From the NCBI RefSeq assembly GCF_000003815.2, contig NC_049995.1, forward strand, positions 3,840,330 to 3,904,329: a DNA stretch of 64,000 nucleotides, in the 5' to 3' direction. Below the pieces are notes generated by a model. The model was given only the letters and a program-made list of their open reading frames with translations, was not told where the DNA came from and did not search any database. The stretch comes from Branchiostoma floridae (lineage: Eukaryota; Chordata; Leptocardii; Amphioxiformes; Branchiostomatidae). Below, one piece after another: positions 48,245-59,334 of this stretch (the stretch's first letter is position 1; every line of letters begins with the position of its first letter). A program made the position numbers and the translations under genes.

Positions 48245-48293
48245 ACCATCCGGTGTCTTTTGCCAGGGTTCCTGACGAAAGACACCGGATGGT
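48245..48293. repeat. Perfect 16-bp hairpin
   Basis: ACCATCCGGTGTCTTT at 48245-48260 pairs perfectly with 48278-48293 around a 17-base loop (tgccagggttcctgacg). It is too symmetrical to be chance. It may be a tiny MITE, a retrotransposon 3' structure or an RNA hairpin; nothing in the sequence decides. Confidence 0.7.
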
Positions 48294-48714
48294 GATTAAC
48301 TACATTTTGGCGTAAGTATGATTAATTTGACAAGGAGCCTCCTATGTGTGCAGTAACGCGTATCAGCTACAATGATTTCAATCTATCCCTACACGTATTC
48401 AAGAACTAGTTTCCTTAATGTTACGGCAAGTGGAACCAAGTAATTACCACAACCAATCACTTCAGAACGTCTGGATTCGGACGAGCTGTGGAGAAATGTG
48501 CAAGCAGAAGTCAATAATCTGTTAATTGTGTGGCTCAACAATGACTTTTTGCCTCATTTAGGAGGTAATCACTGTAGAGGACGTCTGGAAACTGGCAGTC
48601 TGGAACGAAATGGGATAACGTGAGGGGAAAGTGGTAATGATTTACAATCAAGAGGGTGTGATTGTACAATTTGAGAATTGGCAAAACTAATACATGTATT
48701 TTGGTCGAGTTTAC

Positions 48715-48990
48715 AACGCCAAGAGGTCTGGGCACTGAACTTCTTTATCTATTGGTCAACATGTAACAGTACCCGAATGCCACTACAGTAGAGGCTGTCT
48801 AATTGCACACCCCATTTGCCAGTATATTTCGTGCGATTTGGGGATTCCGTGCAATCGATAGACGTGTGCGGTAATCCGCTGTGCAATTAACTGGTCTCTA
48901 CTGCATTTTAAGTGCAACGCCAAGAAGTCTAGTTACTGAATTTCTTTATCCATTGGTCAACATGTAACAGTACCCGAATGCCACTATAAC
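48715..48990. repeat. Direct duplication flanking a MITE
   Basis: A block of about 70 bp ('aacgccaagaggtctgg' to 'cagtacccgaatgccacta') occurs at 48716-48785 and again at 48917-48986. The first copy is followed by the MITE at 48786; the second continues as 'taaccgaacgg', which looks like the unoccupied site. Confidence 0.8.
48786..48903. mobile_element. 118-bp MITE with CAGTAGAG termini (pogo/Tigger-like)
   Basis: The ends are CAGTAGAGGCTGTCTAATTG and, read inward from the right, CAGTAGAGACCAGTTAATTG, both followed by CACA or CACAG. TA precedes the left end; the right flank is CA, so the target duplication is imperfect. A CAG start and TA targets recall pogo/Tigger elements. It has no coding capacity. 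Confidence 0.6.
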
Positions 48991-48999
48991 CGAACGGTT

Positions 49000-51680
49000 A
49001 TGTGAGTGTTCCCCGGACAACATCGTCATAATCTTAGGGTCACATTTCAAATCCGGGGCCCGGTCGGAAACTTTGGGGGACCAAAAAGTTTGATATATAG
49101 AACAGAACATTAATCGTAACCAAAAAGATATATTATAGCGTCTAACGTGTGCATATCTATTCTAATACGCTTTAATGTTGCCTTTCCGTAAACAGCCCGG
49201 CCGGGCCCCGGTTGGGAAATGTGACCACCCAAGCATATTGATTAGTCAGAGACATCGGGAATCAGACAAGCTGAACAAACTGAGAGTCAAACTAAGGGAG
49301 AATGCTAATGCGTTGGCACAATTCCTGGAATATTATTTTTGGAACGTAAGGAGATTTTGTAGTGATACGAATGATACCCACGGTTGCAAAAATCAAGATA
49401 TATCTTGAACGAGGCTCATCTCAATAGGATGGCATTCAAGGGAATATCATGAATGTCGAGGTCGTTGGTGATTTATACATGAAACATTACACCACATGTA
49501 AATCTAAAGTTGTAACTGTTGATTGCAGCACGAAATTCAGCTGTAATTATAAAATTGAGTATGTCGTCATCATGCCATGTACTTTCATGTTGCAATAGGA
49601 AAAAGCCTGCAAGAAATCAAAAACTTATCGCACAAAGCACAACTGATAGTCTATGTTTGATGTACTTGCTCGAACCTGTCTTTCTTTCCCACACCATATT
49701 CGCATACTCTCTATAAATATATCACAATTCATCCTCACAAAGGGAACAGAACAATAGTCTATAGAATCCTATGTAAGACATTTACTTGTTGGTTTCATTT
49801 GATTTATGAGGCTGTATAAAGGCACAGAGCCATGGCTACTCAACTAGCCGAAGGCTATTACAATGGGCTTTCTCAGATAACTGAACAATGTACAATATAT
49901 ATTAGTCTACACAAGAGACCCATCTCAATCTTTAAATCATATTTTTCTCTAAAAGAGCGTTATCAACTTTGTATTGCTGCAAAATCTCCTCTATATCCAC
50001 AAAAGAATACGGCTAACTGGTTTCGAACCATGCAGCTACGATCTGGCCATTATTATGACTGATAACCCAAGACGAACGCCGAAAGGACATCAAAGTTTCA
50101 AGATTTGCGAGACTGTATGATTGATGGTGCCCAGTTCGAAAACCTTCACCCCACAAGGATACCCTTTATCCGTCCGAACAACAGAGACGACTTAAAGTAG
50201 TGAATATTTGATAAGACTCGCAGACAGCTGGCGTGCGGGCACTTAATGTCATGTTGGAGGGTCTTAAACGTACATGACATTGGTGGCCGAATGAAAGTGA
50301 CCGCGTGGGACATGATTTCAGAAGCATTGCCAAGTTCAAGAGGTGTCTGTAACTGATCAAAGGAGATCCAAATTGAACTTGAGTTGTTACTGTAGGAAAT
50401 GAATTTCTCGAACAATGCATTTGTTGCTGTGCGGTCTACCAGTGTATTATGACTGATTTCAAAGCAGTATGATTGCGAGTATACCATTGGGAATGTCAGC
50501 CTCTTGTAGGTTGAAGAAATACATGTAGTAAGATCGGCGTCTTGCAAATTTGCCTCCGAGTCGATATTTGCCTCGATATTTTGCTTACACGACAAGGATT
50601 GTTCATCACATCGGTTCATCTGCTGCCAGCTACACAATCTAGACACAGTCTAAATTCAGATCCTATTTCAACTTAATATTCCTTCCTAGTGACAATTATG
50701 GAGCTTTATACCTTTTATTATAATGATGATGATACCTTCCATATTGTGTCATAATTATAGTTTATATCTAGAAAACTATTGGCAATAATTCGATCTAAGT
50801 CGGAAGGTAGGTGATACCGACTTCCAATCACATTTGGCCCTTTGTACACGTCACACTTCATTAAGGTCACGTGGTTATAGCAAAACAGTCATTCCTCTTG
50901 ACGAAGACCAGAAATTTAGCTATTCTAAAATTCCCAACTCTGGAAACGTTAAACAGTTCAACTTTCCAACAACATGATTTATCAACACAGTGGAGCTTTT
51001 CTGCTAAGTTGCAAGCTTGCATACTTCTTCTCCCAGAGGAAGAGAGTCCCAGACTTCTGTCTACATTTTCATACAGACTTCTGACGTTCCGATACACTCG
51101 GCTCATGTTACACCTCCCAGGTGACCATTAGGGCCTGTAGGACATCATCATCATGGGCGTTTTCCCCCTCATCAATCATGTATGGGGTTAAAGTGTCGAA
51201 ATTACGATGACTCCCCCGAGGAAGAGGACTCTCTCGCGTTGGTGTATAGGGAGGTCTGTTAGGACTCTACTTGTCAGGTACGTGTATTATACTAATGTTG
51301 ACAGCACGCTGTCAGCAGTGTGGGTCTTGTTATTGACAGGAAACCAATACGCATCGTAGTTGATTGGGGGTACCAATCTTTTGGGTCCTGACATATTCTG
51401 TGACTCTCAAGTTGGTTTATGGGGGGTGGGGGTGGGGGGTAAAAAGATACGTGTAGTATCCAAATGTTGACAGAGCTTTGTCAGCAATGTGGATGGTCTT
51501 GTAATTTTATTATTGACAGCAAACCAATACGTACTGTAGTTGATTGATGGTATCAGTCCTTTGGGTCCTGACACATTCTTTAGTACCAAAAAAACTGCAA
51601 TCAAATGGACTAGCATAAACGATGAATCGCTGACGTTAATGACGGTTTCACATTCTTATGATCAATATTCATAAAGACAA
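49000..51680. other. Mostly non-coding sequence
   Basis: Apart from the minus-strand frame at 50146-50646, listed separately, nothing is recognised. Two relatives of 'ttgacaggaaaccaatacgcatcgtagttgattg' at about 51333-51366 and 51513-51546 form a local duplication of about 180 bp. Confidence 0.4.
50146..50646 (-). other. Long minus-strand open frame, unknown
   Basis: The frame covers 166 codons; its first ATG is about nine codons in (MNRCDEQSLSCKQNIEANID). It contains a cysteine-sprinkled, serine-rich sequence including CFEISHNTLVDRTATNALF and NNSSSIWISFDQLQTPLEL. Its upstream edge has an acceptor-like 'tctgaatttag', and possible donors lie near the end ('aaagg|gtatcc'). Composition is protein-like and the frame is long for this AT-rich DNA, but I recognise no family and found no partner exon. 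Confidence 0.25.
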
Positions 51681-51683
51681 ATC

Positions 51684-52880
51684 CGATTTGGTACAAGAGA
51701 GACAATGCGTAAAGTCTCACCCGTGAGTCCACTCTATCTTTGAACGATGATAATGATGAAAAATGTCCTTGTTATTATCAAGTCGTCTGCCTAGTGGTGC
51801 ACTTAAAAGCTCCCAATGGTGTAAAAAGTAGTCAGAGTTCATCGTAACAATACTACAATGGACGTGAAAATATTTGTAGAATGAAAGAGGGTTTTCTAAA
51901 ACCACATTGGTAGAAGATAGACAAATGTTCACCCATGAAAACGGAGGCCAACTCTAGCTTTGTGCGCTGACTATGATGACAAATTTCCTCGTTATTATCA
52001 AGTCGTCTGCCTAGCGGTGCACTGAAAAGCTCCCAATGGTGTAAAAAGTAGTCAGAGTTCATCGAAACAATAGTAAAATGGACTTGAAAATATCTGGAGA
52101 AGCAAGGGGGTTTTCTAAAACCACATTGGTAGAAGATAGACAAATGTTCACCCATGAAAACGGAGGCCAACTCTAGCTTTGTGCGCTGACTATGATGGCA
52201 AATTTCCTTGTTAATATCAAGTCGTCTGCCTAGTGGTGCACTGAAAAGTTCCCAACGGTGTAACAAGTAGTCAGAGTTCATCGAAACAATACTAGAATGG
52301 ACATAAAAATATATGTAGAATGAAAGACGGTTATGAAACCACATTGGTAGAGAGAGACAATGCCGAAAGTTTCACTCATGAGAACGGGAGTCCACTCTAG
52401 CTTTGTGCTATAACTATGATGACAAATTTCCTTGTTATTATCAAGTCGTCTGCCTGGTGGTGCATTGAAAAGCTTCCACTGGTGTAAAAAGTAGTCAGAG
52501 TTCATCGTAACAGTACTAAAATGGACATGACAATATCTGTAGAATGAAAGAGGATTTATGAAACGACATTGTTAGAACACAGACAATTAATGCCGAAAGT
52601 TTCACTCTAGCTTTGTGCTATGATTGTAATGATGACAAATTTCCTTGTTATTATCAAGTCGCCTGCATAGTGGTGCACTAAAAGCTCTCGATGGTGTGGC
52701 AAGTAGTGGGAGTTCGTCAAAACAATATACTAGACATGAGAGTATCTGTAAAAGCAAGGGGGGTTTACAAAACCACATTGGTAGAAGAGAGACAATGTTC
52801 CACCGGTGAGAGCGAGAGTTCACTCTTGCTTTGTGCGATTATTACGATGACAAATTTCCTTGTTATTATCAAGCCGTTTA
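51684..52880. repeat. Tandem repeat, about 5.5 copies of 210-225 bp
   Basis: The unit contains 'aaaaccacattggtagaaga', 'acaaatttccttgttattat', 'caagtcgtctgcctagtggt', 'gcactgaaaagctcccaat' and 'agtagtcagagttcatcg'. The 'ccacattggtag' block recurs near 51902, 52120, 52339, 52562 (mutated) and 52774. Minus-strand frames such as 51853-52344 merely span the copies. Confidence 0.9.
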
Positions 52881-53144
52881 CCTAATCCTACCATTAAGCC
52901 AATGGCTTTGTGCAAACTGAGATGAGAAACGCCCGTTTATGACAGAAGACTCAATCTAATACCTGCTTTCACAGGGATGTGGATGCTTATCAATCATCAC
53001 TCCTAAGGTTAGCCACACTTCACACGCAAGGAAGTTCCATTGCCAAGAATCGTCTAGAGATTCAGATATACGGAGGATTTACCAAACTTCAGTAGGGCTG
53101 GCGATCATGCAAACGACTATGCGCGCTTTGTTAAGTGGAGTAGT

Positions 53145-53236
53145 ATGCAAATTACATTTGCGCTGTTATGTAAATTACATTTGCTGTATTATGCAAATTA
53201 CATTTTCTGTGTTATGCAAATCACATTTGCTGTGTT
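53145..53236. repeat. 23-bp tandem repeat carrying octamer motifs
   Basis: Four copies of 'atgcaaattacatttgctgtgtt'-like sequence in a strict 23-bp register start at 53145, 53168, 53191 and 53214. Three copies contain ATGCAAAT, the POU/Oct octamer; the second has ATGTAAAT. Confidence 0.9.
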
Positions 53237-53239
53237 AAC

Positions 53240-54035
53240 AGTATTATCAGAGTACCCGTTACAAATATATCTCACTGACTACGATATTTACTTCTGCGTT
53301 TCTGGACAGTCAAAGTTTAGTGGGTTGAAAAAAACTGATGAAGACAGATGTGACGGCCGCGGGTTCGAATGATGAGGGACTTTTCTTTGTATTGGATTTA
53401 ACTTTAAAACAAAACATGTAGTGAAGTCAATAGTGAACAATCATGATCAGTTCAGACACTCCAGGGTTTATTTTTCGAATATTAAGTTCAATGTTATCAA
53501 CTCAACCGTTTCATTTTGCTTAAGGACTTCTTCCACCTTGGAATGTAGACAAGGCGGGGCATACAGCCTAGGGCAGTACAACAAAAAATTACTTTCTGGT
53601 GATCAAAAATGACAATTCTGGACAGTAGATATTAAACATTACATTTGAGGAGAAATTTCTAACGTAGAAGGCCATATACTACACAAGAACAAAGATGACG
53701 ACTTCGAAGACACAAAGACCAAAATAGATCTTTTTTGCCAAGTAATTGTAAAAGTGCTTTGCCGAGGGAAGCAGCACCCAAAACCAAATAAATGTTTTTG
53801 CTAAACTTAAAAGGACATACTTAGCTGTAAGATTTGTGCAGCTTGGGCTTCAGATGGTGAGAATATGAGGAGATTTTCAGTCGATTCAAAAACGGAAACG
53901 CTGAAACAATCACAAAGCATCCATCTTGGCTCACACTGATATGTAAATTAACCTTGATATGCAAATATGAGGGAGGGCCACGAACGTAGTGCCTGACTGT
54001 GAGGTGAACCTGAAGCTGATGTGGACAAATGTAAG
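53240..54035. other. Non-coding sequence ending in a family B fragment
   Basis: 'gagggagggccacgaacgtag' to 'gtgaggtgaacctgaagctgatgt' (53962-54035) is a partial copy of family B, immediately followed by the fuller copy. A 'gccgcgggttcgaat' at 53356 resembles a B box but lacks any tRNA fold. Confidence 0.45.
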
Positions 54036-54081
54036 TTAATATTCAGTCACTAATTGACCATATATAACAGGGACGGCGGAC

Positions 54082-54303
54082 GGTATCGGCTTCTAACGAC
54101 CTTTGACCGACTCCTCGTATATGTAGGATAATTAGGAATACACATTCCTTGCAAAGGAACGAGATTAGGCCTTTTGGAGGGAGGGTCACGAGCGCTGTGA
54201 CCGTGAGGTGAACCCCGTGCTGATGTGTACAGATGTACGTTAATCGGCGATATTGCACGATGTGGGTAATCAGGGAAGCGTGAAGTGCCGATAACAGTTA
54301 AGG
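54082..54303 (-). repeat. Dispersed repeat family B, copy 2
   Basis: Full-length reverse-oriented match to 5505-5727 ('ggtatcggcttctaacgacc' at the left, 'gcgtgaagtgccgataac' at the right). The two copies lie 48 kb apart in inverted orientation. Confidence 0.7.
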
Positions 54304-54309
54304 AATGAG

Positions 54310-55600
54310 TTGATGATTCAAGCCGTGTCCCTTATGAATACTGATCTCCATGTCAATCATCATCTACTTCTTTCATTGGATTAGATATGGCGATATACGC
54401 AATCCAAATTGGTGTGTGGGGAGGGGGGTTGTCTCTCATCTACACCCAGTAGTCTTCTAGCGAACTAAACAGGGCCCACGGACCTTCAACGTTTAGTATA
54501 AAACTTGTGGACCAAGAACTACTTATTCAGAAAATTAATATTCATTGGTACTATAGACCAAAAGATAATGAAAATGCCGGGCTTCGATTCCCTCTTTCAA
54601 ATGAGGCAGGGTGTTGAAATGTCGCAAAAGTGTTTGAAGAAAGCCTGGACCTCGATAAAGACACTTATCTACCAAAGATGATGAGCCTAGTTTCAGTTGG
54701 CCAAGTCTATCAGCTCGCACTGTACTGTATTATCTGTCAATTCGTGTGGGTTTCCAAAGCCTGTTTTCACTGCTTATTGGAATGCCCAAGCCCGAATCAT
54801 TAAATATGACTTTTAATATTGTAGGCCCGTAGATTAAGTAGCATTATAGCATTGGCCAGCAATAGATGTTTCCAAAAAGCAAAATGGAATATTGTCTAGA
54901 TATTTTTCTGACATTGATAGATTACTGTCTGAGCCAAGGCTCTATTATGACATATTTGTGGAGATGCCATCGAAGACCCTAGAGCACCGTTTTTGAAACT
55001 ATTGATTTAAAGTTGGAGAAAGATGTTGATGGAGTGACCAGTTCCAGTGACACATTTGGAGTTTGAAAGGACCAAAGTGAAGTGCATTTTCAGCATGGTA
55101 AGAGAGGTACACGTAACCCCCTAACCCCTTCCCAAATAAAATGGAGCCATTTTTAGACCCAGTACAGTCCTCAGCTTTTAGACAACATTATTTCCAAGCT
55201 GTTACGGCCCTCCTGTGCTAATATGCAGCTTTTACAGCGGACACCTCTTAGTCTGGAAAGCTCCATAACTGAATAGACTGTAACCCCAACAACCCGGGAA
55301 TGGCGAAAAGCTTTCAACGTATTTTCGCGCTTAGAGTAGACTAGAAGTAATGGGACACATGTACATGTTCATATATCTACATCGCGTCTTCTGATAGTTT
55401 GAAAGCACCATATATTAATAGGAGCAGCATTTTTGCTGTAGGAGACTATCACAGTCTTCGGTCCATATGAATGATGACATGACTGAATGGTCTGAACTAT
55501 TGCGACCAATCACAGCCTACACCGTTAATTACATTAGTGGAGTAATGGACACCTTGAGTATTTTGTAGAACCAATTGACTGGTTTACTGTGCGTTCTGCT
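54310..55600. other. Non-coding sequence
   Basis: No exon or repeat copy recognised. Confidence 0.4.
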
Positions 55601-55602
55601 GT

Positions 55603-55751
55603 ATACTGAAAATGCATTTAAGTTCACGGGGATTTAATTTCGCGGTAGCGAGAAAATGGAGTGTTCACGGTGGTTTAAGTTCGCGGTGGAGAGGCCACGA
55701 ACATAAAAACCACGAACATAAAACCACAGCGAACATTTCTGCATTTACAGT
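55603..55751. mobile_element. 149-bp MITE rich in 'ttcgcgg'
   Basis: The left end TACTGAAAATGCATTTAAG and the right end read inward TACTGTAAATGCAGAAATG form an imperfect terminal inverted repeat. Internal 'gttcacgg', 'ttcgcggt' and 'ccacgaacataaaa' blocks pair with each other. TA precedes the left end. Elements of this pattern are very common in marine invertebrate genomes. No coding capacity. Confidence 0.6.
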
Positions 55752-55759
55752 ATGTGTTC

Positions 55760-56685
55760 CACAATCTCTCGCAGACAGCGCTGCTAAAAACTTGATTTAG
55801 TCAAGCCATGCTGTTGTATATAAGTACATGTATACCGAATTGTCGATGACAACACAAAAATAAGTGTGTTGGGCATGAATGTGTCACCATTTCGTCCTGT
55901 CCGTATATGTTGCAATAGAAATATTCAGCAAAATTACCATTAGTGTGAATTTGAGGTTTACACTTGATTGTGTTGCGTCGTAGATTCGAAATTGTCTTGC
56001 GCATTTTACCGCAAAACGTAAAATAAAGCACCTGACAGTATAGTGCTCTGGTAACATCAGTACCGCTGACCTGCAAAACAAATCTCAACTGTTCCCGTCC
56101 TGTCTACAACTTATCAGCCTTCAAAACAAATGTCCACCTATATTTCCGTGCACAATTTTCTTTTTAGTTCATTGCCTTGAAGTGTTCTAATGACCTTGCT
56201 CTGAACAATCTCGTTAAAAAAATTCCACTTTAAATCCCCAACCTAATGCACCTCACATGCACCCAGCAGTCATATGATATGGGAACCTATTTGCAAAGAC
56301 ACTAATGACTTCTTTTCAGTGCATCTTATGACCGCATTACTGTTAGAGTGGGCCATAATGGCGTGTCAAGTGTCAGGACGCCAATTGGGGCTGATTGTGT
56401 AGAATTCAAAGCAATCGTGATGCGGGCGAGCCAACCTTTTAGACATAGAATGCTCCCAACAAATGAGCTCTCTTGAAGCCCCTATTTGACCCTTGTGACC
56501 TGCCGAAATTGCAGGGTTTTGCTGCCAAAGAACGGGAGTGAAAATGTAAGTTAATGGCCACAGGCAACGGTGATGTCAGAAGTACAGCGGCTTATGGATG
56601 TCCTAGATTACAGACCTTCGTCTGCATGTCAACATGGGGTACAGGTAATGACAAGGCAGTGGTTGATCTTTCCACCTCTTATTGG
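55760..56685. other. Non-coding sequence
   Basis: No exon or repeat copy recognised. Confidence 0.4.
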
Positions 56686-56689
56686 AGGC

Positions 56690-57085
56690 CTGTTGACCGT
56701 AACTACCGCACATGGTGGTAGATAAGATGTCCTCCTAAAGTGTATTGATGTAGAGATGTCAAGAAATTGTTTTTCACGGCTGAATAAACACTTGCGGTCA
56801 TTCGCATTGAAATACTGTTGTTTCCTGTACAATACTGTGGATGGTAACCACTGTACGTGGTGGTAGATAAGATGTTCCTCTAAAGTGTATTGATGTAGAG
56901 ATGTCAGGCACCTATTTTTTTCACAGCTGAATGGTGAGCACTTGCGGTCATTCGCATTGAAATACTGTTGTTTCCTGTACAATACCGTGGATGGTAACCA
57001 CTGCACGTGGTGGTAGATAAGGCGCCCCCTAAAGTGTATTGATGTAGAGATGCCAGACAACTGTCTTTTTTTCACAGTAGAATGG
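56690..57085. repeat. Tandem repeat, about 2.7 copies of 147 bp
   Basis: 'ggtggtagataag' recurs at about 56714, 56859 and 57009. It is followed each time by 'aaagtgtattgatgtagagatg', and in the first two by 'cattcgcattgaaatactgt' and 'tgtttcctgtacaata'. The 148-codon minus-strand frame over it is a repeat artefact. Confidence 0.9.
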
Positions 57086-57828
57086 TTAACACTTGTATCT
57101 AGTCATATTGGAATATTGTATTCTTCTGCAGTTTTTTGTAGTACACTGTAGAATCGTTATTTGTAAATTAACATAGCTGAAACAGCGTTGATGTACTTTT
57201 TTGTAGACATACTTTTCTTATATTATCACTTACACCTTATAAGATGGAAAGATTTTCATTAAGAAATGCTACCCTGGTCCAGAATTCACAAAAAAGCCCG
57301 GTTTGCATACTATTAGGCTATTAGTAAAAGCAGTAGAAGTCAGTTTACACTGTAATCAAATATTTCTGATAGTATTCCGTGTATTCGCTGTGCCACACAT
57401 TGAATGCTGTCTCACGTAATTATGAAGCGTTCGGAATTCGACGCATATGCGTAAAAAGAGGTAAAGATTTGGTCTTGAGGTTAGGTTGTTGACCGGTCGA
57501 ATATCTGACAGGCGTTGTGCGCTTTCCACCTATAATTATATGTCAATTTGAAAACTTCAGGGAGCAGCTGAATAAGCCATCGTCAGACTCACTTCACGAA
57601 AGTTTTGAACTTCACAAAGTAGATTTCCGTCCTTGACAATATCCATTTACCTTGCTGAAAATCCATTCATCAAATACGTCTTCAGACACAACTCCACTGG
57701 AAATCGTTTTCACCACTGATGGTAATCTCCAAATTGGTAGCTCAAGTCCACTGCCCTGTCACATCACCTAAGATTACTCCCCATTTCTCGTCTACACTAT
57801 AGATTTATTTCATTATTCCCAATACTTG

Positions 57829-59330
57829 CCCTTAAGTGAAATGCAACTTCCGTGGTCACGTATGTCAAGGAAAAGTTACAACAAAAATAGGATAACGTTT
57901 TTGCTATAGCAAAAGGTCGGTAGTGTCAGACGTAATCTCCCAAATTTCTGATTGCGGTTTCTATGAGGTATAAAGGAGATTTATTGGTATTACTATATTT
58001 CTATAGCAGCATGATCTTTTGCCATATATACGTCAAGCTGTAAAACTTTTCTCATTGGGGTATCATATCTTTCTCGGAGGCACATATTTGATGTATGGAT
58101 TACGTATTAAAAGCTTTGCTGAGAATTTAAAAAGATTCTATTTCAGATAACCTAGTCCTTAACAGTGTAATATGACGATCTTTGGTGAACATAAAAGTTG
58201 TAAGAACATGGTTAAGATATTATGCTATTTGAACTTTCATTGCAATTTCTTAAAGGAAACTTGGAAGTCCTTGAATCTTATTGGTATGAAGCAATGTCTT
58301 GCTTTAGATCGTCTTATGTCAAATATGCCCAATATATGCCCTTAAGTGAAATTCAACTTCCACGGTCACTTATGTCAAAGAACAGTTACAACAAAAAATA
58401 GGATAACGTTTTTGCTATAGCAAAAGGTCGGAAGTGTGAGACGCATTCTCTCAAATTTCTGATTGCAGTTTCCATGAGGTATAAAGGAGATTTATTGGTA
58501 ATACTATATTTCTATAGCAGCGTGATCTTTTGCCATATATACGTCAAATTTTAAACTTTTCTGATTAGGGTATTATAGGCATGGATTTGATGTTTGGATT
58601 ACTTCTTAAAGAACTTTGCTGAGAACTTAAAAGAGATTCCATTTCAGATAACCTCGTCTTTGACATTGCGATATGACGATCTCTTGTGAACAAAGAAGTT
58701 GTAACGAACATGGTTTTACATACAATTTTCACTTTCATTAATATTAGAGTTTCTTATAGGAATCTTGGAAGGTTTTGTATCTTATAAGTATAAAGCAATG
58801 TCTTGCTTTTGAACTTCTTGTGTCAAATATGCCTAATACATGCCCTTAAGTGAAATGCAACCCCCATGGTCACGTATGTCAAGGAAAAATAATTACAACA
58901 AAAAAAAGGATAACGTTTTTGCCATAGCAAAAGGTCGGTAGTGTCAGACGTAATCTCACAAATTTCCGATTGCATTATTCAAGTGGTATAAAGAAGATTT
59001 ATTGGTAATACTATATACATGTATCTATAGCAGCATGATCTTTTGCCATATATACGTCAAGCTTTCAAACTTTTCTCAGTTGGGTATCCGAGGCATGGAT
59101 TTGATGTTTGGATTACTTCGTAAAGAAGTTTGCTGAGAATTTAAAAAGATCTTATGTCAGATAACCTCGTCTTTGACATTGTCATATGACGATCTCTGGT
59201 GAGCGGAGAAATTGTAACTACCATGGTATATTCATGCAATTTGCACTTTTATTGATGTCTCTCAATTTGAGCTTGGAAGACCCTGAATCATTTAGTTATG
59301 AAGAAATGTCTTTCTTTGGAGTTTGCATGA
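57829..59330. repeat. Three tandem copies of a unit of about 505 bp
   Basis: 'gcccttaagtgaaat' starts copies at about 57829, 58338 and 58842. Each holds 'ggataacgtttttgctatag', 'caaaaggtcgg', 'tataaaggagatttattggt', 'gcatgatcttttgccatata' and 'cagataacctcgtctttgac'. Copies are about 85 percent alike by eye, with no long frame. Confidence 0.92.
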
Positions 59331-59334
59331 AATG

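Noticed and set aside
48985-49075. tRNA-like fold around 'cacatttcaaatccgggg'
   Set aside because: The B box is degenerate and no cloverleaf could be drawn.
51853-52344. 163-codon minus-strand frame
   Set aside because: It covers two units of the 215-bp tandem array and repeats itself; it is a repeat by-product.
53350-53375. B-box-like 'gggttcgaat'
   Set aside because: No A box at the right distance and no tRNA arms.
56629-57075. 148-codon minus-strand frame
   Set aside because: It repeats with the 147-bp tandem unit, which is divisible by three.
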